Below, in pieces: positions 60,261 through 64,000 of a stretch of 64,000 nucleotides of DNA. The position numbers and the translations under genes were made by a program. Position 1 is the stretch's first letter; every line of letters starts with the position of its first letter. Under the pieces are notes generated by a model. It had not been told where the DNA came from, did not search any database, and was given only the letters and a program-made list of their open reading frames with translations. The stretch spans positions 97,843,834 to 97,907,833 of the forward strand of contig JBOZIK010000001.1 in NCBI GenBank assembly GCA_051453625.1. Reading direction: 5' to 3'. The DNA comes from Welwitschia mirabilis. Its lineage: Eukaryota; Gnetophyta; Gnetopsida; Welwitschiales.

Positions 60261-60865
60261 AGAACCTTATTCGATACTTTCCGAATTTGAAATTCTTATT
60301 CTTGCTTGTTTGTTCGTAATGTGAAGCTAAAGGGTATTTTCTACAAAATGTTTGCTCTAATCCAACTCTTGGTAAAGGGCCCAAATGCCCCCAAACCCAG
60401 ACGTTCATGTTGACCTCTCGCTTAAGAAAGACCACCAGAAAATACCAAATACGATTAAGTGAAGAATAGAGACACTTTGCTAAAGTTTGCGAATAGATAC
60501 TTTAAAATATCTTGTATTTGGGGTTCTAAGATTGTTCTAAGAATGGTGAACATGAAAAAGCATAGAAAGCTCCACATGATGCCCATATTATTGGACGATG
60601 TTTGACATGTTAACAAAGGCTTGAGCTTTTTAGCTATTGGTTGGTAAATAATGAGTTATTAAAAAGTGAGGCAGTAGTTTAAAACTCTATTATAGGTAAC
60701 ATTTTTGGTAATAAATGAATATTGTAACCATCTTCAAAGGCTTAACAAAGAAACAAGGACACGAGTTTCATTCCAAAGACGATCAATTAATTGAATAAAT
60801 GTGGTCAACATGAATATCATGAACATCTATAATAAGATGCATAGTTGTAGTCCAATTTCTTATGA
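60261..60865. other. Intergenic DNA after the gene-fragment island
   Basis: The first 200 bases keep moderate GC (cccaaatgcccccaaaccc near 60380) and may belong to the island. No domain recognised in the minus-strand frame at 60205-60435. Confidence 0.4.
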
Positions 60866-61165
60866 TTATGTTTGATCCATTAATATTATGTTAGCATACT
60901 ACATTCAAATTATATGTATTATATTATGTATAATATTAAATTACATTATATTATATTATGTTATATTATATTTCATTATGTTATCTGTAATACATAATGT
61001 TACATATATTATATTATATATTATATTTTATTAAATATAATCTATAATATATTATATTATTTAATATGATTTGATATATATTATATTATATGCATAATAT
61101 TATATTATTTTATATTATATGCATGATATTTTATTATTTTATATTATCGTTTCTTATATGTATGG
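60866..61165. repeat. AT-only low-complexity block (ATTATATT-like)
   Basis: About 300 bp of irregular repeats of attatatt, tatattatat and atattata interspersed with tgtat or tgcat. Almost free of C. Simple-sequence expansion. Confidence 0.9.
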
Positions 61166-61484
61166 TATTACATGTGTATATTATAATGGGGAAACATGTT
61201 TTATTTTTAAGAGTAGGTTAACTTTAAAAATAGATACATGGCAAGATAAGTGTTTAGATGAGATTAAATACTTGTATTTGTCTTTGTAGATAATGTTGTT
61301 ATTATAAATATTTCAATAGAATGCTTTCTTATACTTAGTTACTTAGTAATTGATTTATAATAAATGTTAGATGTTGTTGTATGTATTGACACATTGCTTT
61401 TGGTATGACTGAATGCAGTTATAGTATGTATAGTATTGTTATAAAATGGTGTAGTTTTAGCATAATCTCCAATGATCATAATTT

Positions 61485-61730
61485 CTTTTAGTATTCTTAA
61501 TGTTTCCTAGGTATGTACTATTAAACATATTTTCTTACATGTTCATGCATATGANNNNNNNNNNNNNNNNNNNNNNNNNNNNNNNNNNNNNNNNNNNNNN
61601 NNNNNNNNNNNNNNNNNNNNNNNNNNNNNNNNNNNNNNNNNNNNNNNNNNNNNNTTAGTATTCTTAAAGTTTTCTAGGTATGTACTATTAAATGTATTTT
61701 CTTACATGTTCATGTATATGAGTTAAATGT
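61485..61730. repeat. Near-identical ~70-bp sequence on both sides of a 100-base gap
   Basis: ttagtattcttaa.gttt followed by ctaggtatgtactattaaa and ttttcttacatgttcatg lies at about 61489-61554 and again at 61655-61720. Either a tandem duplication or an assembly join error; the N run has exactly 100 bases, a conventional gap length. Confidence 0.85.
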
Positions 61731-62139
61731 TCTAAGTAGTTATTTATTATATTAATCATAGATGATATAATAATAGTGATTATCTTATGATGCTCATAGA
61801 AATAATTAAGCATTTAATTAGAAACCTTTATCATTGGACTTCTATTGAACTAAGCCTTATCGAGACTAGTAAGTTAAATAATGGCATACAGACTATTCTC
61901 TTTGGTGTGTTATATTTTTATATTATTAGGTTTGTTATGCTATGTTACAAAAGGAGCAGTTATGATGTGCCCTACCAAAAGGGCATGTGTTCATGTATAT
62001 ATGTATGTGTACTAACCATATTTCTGCATGAGTTTACTACAATGACATTCTACTATGATATATTCCCTCCCATTGGCTTTCACAAAGACAATATAGTGAG
62101 ATATGAGGGGTTTCTTGTGCTTGATAATNNNNNNNNNNN

Positions 62140-62192
<53 letters not shown>

Positions 62193-62826
62193 GTATATAT
62201 ATGTAAAATGCATGTACATTATTATCATTCATGCATTAGAATTCCTTAATAGGATTGGATGTTGTAACCTTTAGAGTTCTTAACTGACTGCCTCCTATAC
62301 TTTTATATATAATTATTATGCATATGTAGGTATATTTTTGTATGATATCTATTGATGTTGGTTTGAAAATTGACTTCTTGTATTTATTCATGCTTACGAT
62401 TGCCAAATGCCACTCATATAGATCACTTGGACCTATCTTATGCTCATGTGTATTAGTAGAGATTAGAAGGAGGTCCAAGATAGAACTACATGTGGTCTGA
62501 AATCCTCTGAATGAGGATTATGTAGGCATGATTTCTTAGCTATTGATGCAAATAACCACTCGACCACAACCTACACACTTATTTTATGTGCTCCAAATCG
62601 AGATTTCTAATTAATGTTAGGATTAGTTGTGATATTAGTTAGGTGGACTATCATTTTATAATTTACTTAACATGAATCATGGGGGTAACTAAGACGTAAG
62701 TATCTTAATTATAACCTAAGTAATATGCTACATTATTAAATCTTGTCATGTAAATTGATGTGTTATAATGTAATTTAGTTTAAAAAATTTGTGCTTTTAA
62801 GACCAACCCAAAAACTAGGTTGTGAC
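61731..62826 (+). mobile_element. Probable LTR 3' portion
   Basis: Inferred only from the primer-binding site that follows. The left end was not found and no LTR partner was seen in the window. Includes an 11-base gap and the (AT)n tract. Confidence 0.45.
62140..62205. repeat. (AT)n / TATATATG microsatellite
   Basis: Pure AT alternation from 62141 to about 62181, then three TATATATG-type units. It sits at the edge of the gap 62129-62139. Confidence 0.95.
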
Positions 62827-62830
62827 TTTT

Positions 62831-62842
62831 TGGTATCAGAGC
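62831..62842 (+). promoter_or_regulatory. Primer-binding site (initiator tRNA-Met) of another LTR element
   Basis: TGGTATCAGAGC, a perfect match to the usual plant motif, preceded by ggttgtgacttttt, which resembles a gypsy LTR end TGTGACA plus spacer. The interior would begin here and is soon lost in the gap at 63054. Confidence 0.75.
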
Positions 62843-63053
62843 ATAAGTTTGGATCCATTTCTTAATCAACTTATTAATGATTTTATTAAATTAATGTATG
62901 GCTTAGGTCTTAGATTTGGATTCATTGCATAATCAATGTAGTAATTATTATTAGAGTGTTAAATGGATTAAGTAGCTTCTGGGGATGAAAACTTCTTAAG
63001 GATAAGGGCATGCAACACCTCACTTCATTGGATTATGTGCCATTTGTTATGGT
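62843..63053 (+). mobile_element. Start of the interior of the element primed at 62831
   Basis: About 210 bp with no domain, cut by a 382-base gap. The frames through the gap are artefacts. Confidence 0.35.
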
Positions 63054-63435
63054 NNNNNNNNNNNNNNNNNNNNNNNNNNNNNNNNNNNNNNNNNNNNNNN
63101 NNNNNNNNNNNNNNNNNNNNNNNNNNNNNNNNNNNNNNNNNNNNNNNNNNNNNNNNNNNNNNNNNNNNNNNNNNNNNNNNNNNNNNNNNNNNNNNNNNNN
63201 NNNNNNNNNNNNNNNNNNNNNNNNNNNNNNNNNNNNNNNNNNNNNNNNNNNNNNNNNNNNNNNNNNNNNNNNNNNNNNNNNNNNNNNNNNNNNNNNNNNN
63301 NNNNNNNNNNNNNNNNNNNNNNNNNNNNNNNNNNNNNNNNNNNNNNNNNNNNNNNNNNNNNNNNNNNNNNNNNNNNNNNNNNNNNNNNNNNNNNNNNNNN
63401 NNNNNNNNNNNNNNNNNNNNNNNNNNNNNNNNNNN

Positions 63436-63900
63436 TGCTCATCCTCTCAGTCTAAAATGCTTACATAGCAATTGAAAACCATCAATTCACACAGAGATGT
63501 AAAAGCATTAAATAATAGTTAGGATGGTTATAAAGGAAAGATAAAAACTGCTACTATAATGTTTTCAGGAATTGAAGGAGTCTCATCAGCAATCTCACTT
63601 CTCTTAGCCTCTACTTTACTTGTTCTTCTTCCTTTAGAAATCACTGAATTCTGCCAAGTGTTTACTACAGATGTGCCATGAAGGAAGTAAGCTTTATTTG
63701 GTAGTGAAGAATGAGGCAATTCTTGAAAAGTTTATGAAATTTTTTGAGGAGTTGGATAAATCTTTGGATGCTATCCCTTTTAGTGAACTAAAGGTTTGAG
63801 ACGAAGTTCGTGAATAGACATTGAAACATTAAGAGATTCATACAGTTGATTTCATGTCCCTTATAATAGATGCTATGGAGAAAATCTAATCTTTAGATTT
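63436..63900 (+). pseudogene. PUB N-terminal domain fragment, copy 2 (duplicate of 59131-59600)
   Basis: Closely follows copy 1, starting within the tail of the NFD6-like piece (gctcatcctct and gcttacatagcaattgaaaac). It reads KCLLQMCHEGSKLYL, then NEAILEKF, EELDKSLDAIPFSELKV, DEVRE and VDFMSLIIDAMEK. Here the G-S-K-L-Y-L box is in better condition than in copy 1 (which has G-R-K-F-Y-W), but there are other stops. It is more AT-rich than copy 1. The EXO70 part does not follow; similarity ends near 63890. Confidence 0.75.
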
Positions 63901-63911
63901 TTACAACATGA

Positions 63912-63951
63912 TTTACTCCATTTTTACCCATTTTTACTCCATTTTTACCCA
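63912..63951. repeat. Two tandem copies, 21-bp period
   Basis: tttactccatttttaccca at 63912-63930 and again at 63933-63951. Confidence 0.9.
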
Positions 63952-64000
63952 AACCTCTCTGTAATATCTAAAAACGGAAACTTTCTACTTACTGTTTTTT

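Noticed and set aside
61787-62206. 139-codon frame ending in Ile-Tyr repeats
   Set aside because: Runs through a gap into an (AT)n microsatellite and has no domain.
1-64000. tRNA, rRNA or small nuclear RNA genes
   Set aside because: I looked for tRNA B-box (GGTTCGAATCC-like) and rRNA-like GC-rich blocks and saw none; a covariance-model scan would be needed to exclude them.

Overview
This 64 kb window is nuclear DNA of a seed plant. It is very AT-rich and almost wholly made of old, mutated transposable elements; I see no intact protein-coding gene. The plant assignment rests on Athila-type Ty3/gypsy elements with a tRNA-Asp primer site, plant L1-type LINE sequence, and fragments resembling plant U-box (PUB), EXO70 and NFD6-like mitochondrial genes. 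The low GC, deep decay and layered insertions suit a large, repeat-filled genome such as a gymnosperm, but the species cannot be named from the sequence. Nine runs of N are assembly gaps (4870-4879, 24377-25040, 25917-25928, 33140-33149, 40037-40586, 48460-49154, 61555-61654, 62129-62139, 63054-63435).

Layout. 1-5100: decayed repeats and an LTR at 3032. 5181-5749: a foldback element with two 152-bp inverted arms. 7100-8400: short tandem repeats. 10262-17050: a minus-strand LINE with a tandem 1.7-kb 3' part. 17990-19060: minus-strand chromovirus-like integrase. 22536-37825: an Athila-like element (A1) whose 5' LTR is split by a small short-LTR element and whose gag is split by a second gypsy-like element (E2); it keeps gag, protease and a 3' ORF but shows no RT or integrase. 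38880-39450: integrase of another Athila-like element on the minus strand. 41260-58015: a second plus-strand Athila-like element (G1) with protease, RT, RNase H and integrase, broken once between RT and RNase H (about 43886-45420) and once inside the integrase zinc-binding region by a complete 10.9-kb long-LTR gypsy element (E3, 46143-57002).

58800-60260 is a GC-richer island holding pieces of three unrelated plant genes in a row (NFD6-like, PUB N-terminal domain, EXO70 N-terminus). Part of it is duplicated at 63436-63900. It looks like a captured or retained gene-fragment cassette and is the least ordinary part of the window. 60260-63053 holds AT-rich simple repeats and the 3' edge of another LTR with a primer-binding site.

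Many stops in the decayed frames look like TGG to TAG, CAA to TAA or CGA to TGA, and the Athila primer site differs from its canonical form only by C-to-T/G-to-A changes. This fits long-term deamination of methylated cytosine. The elements do not act together; the order of events is read from who interrupts whom.
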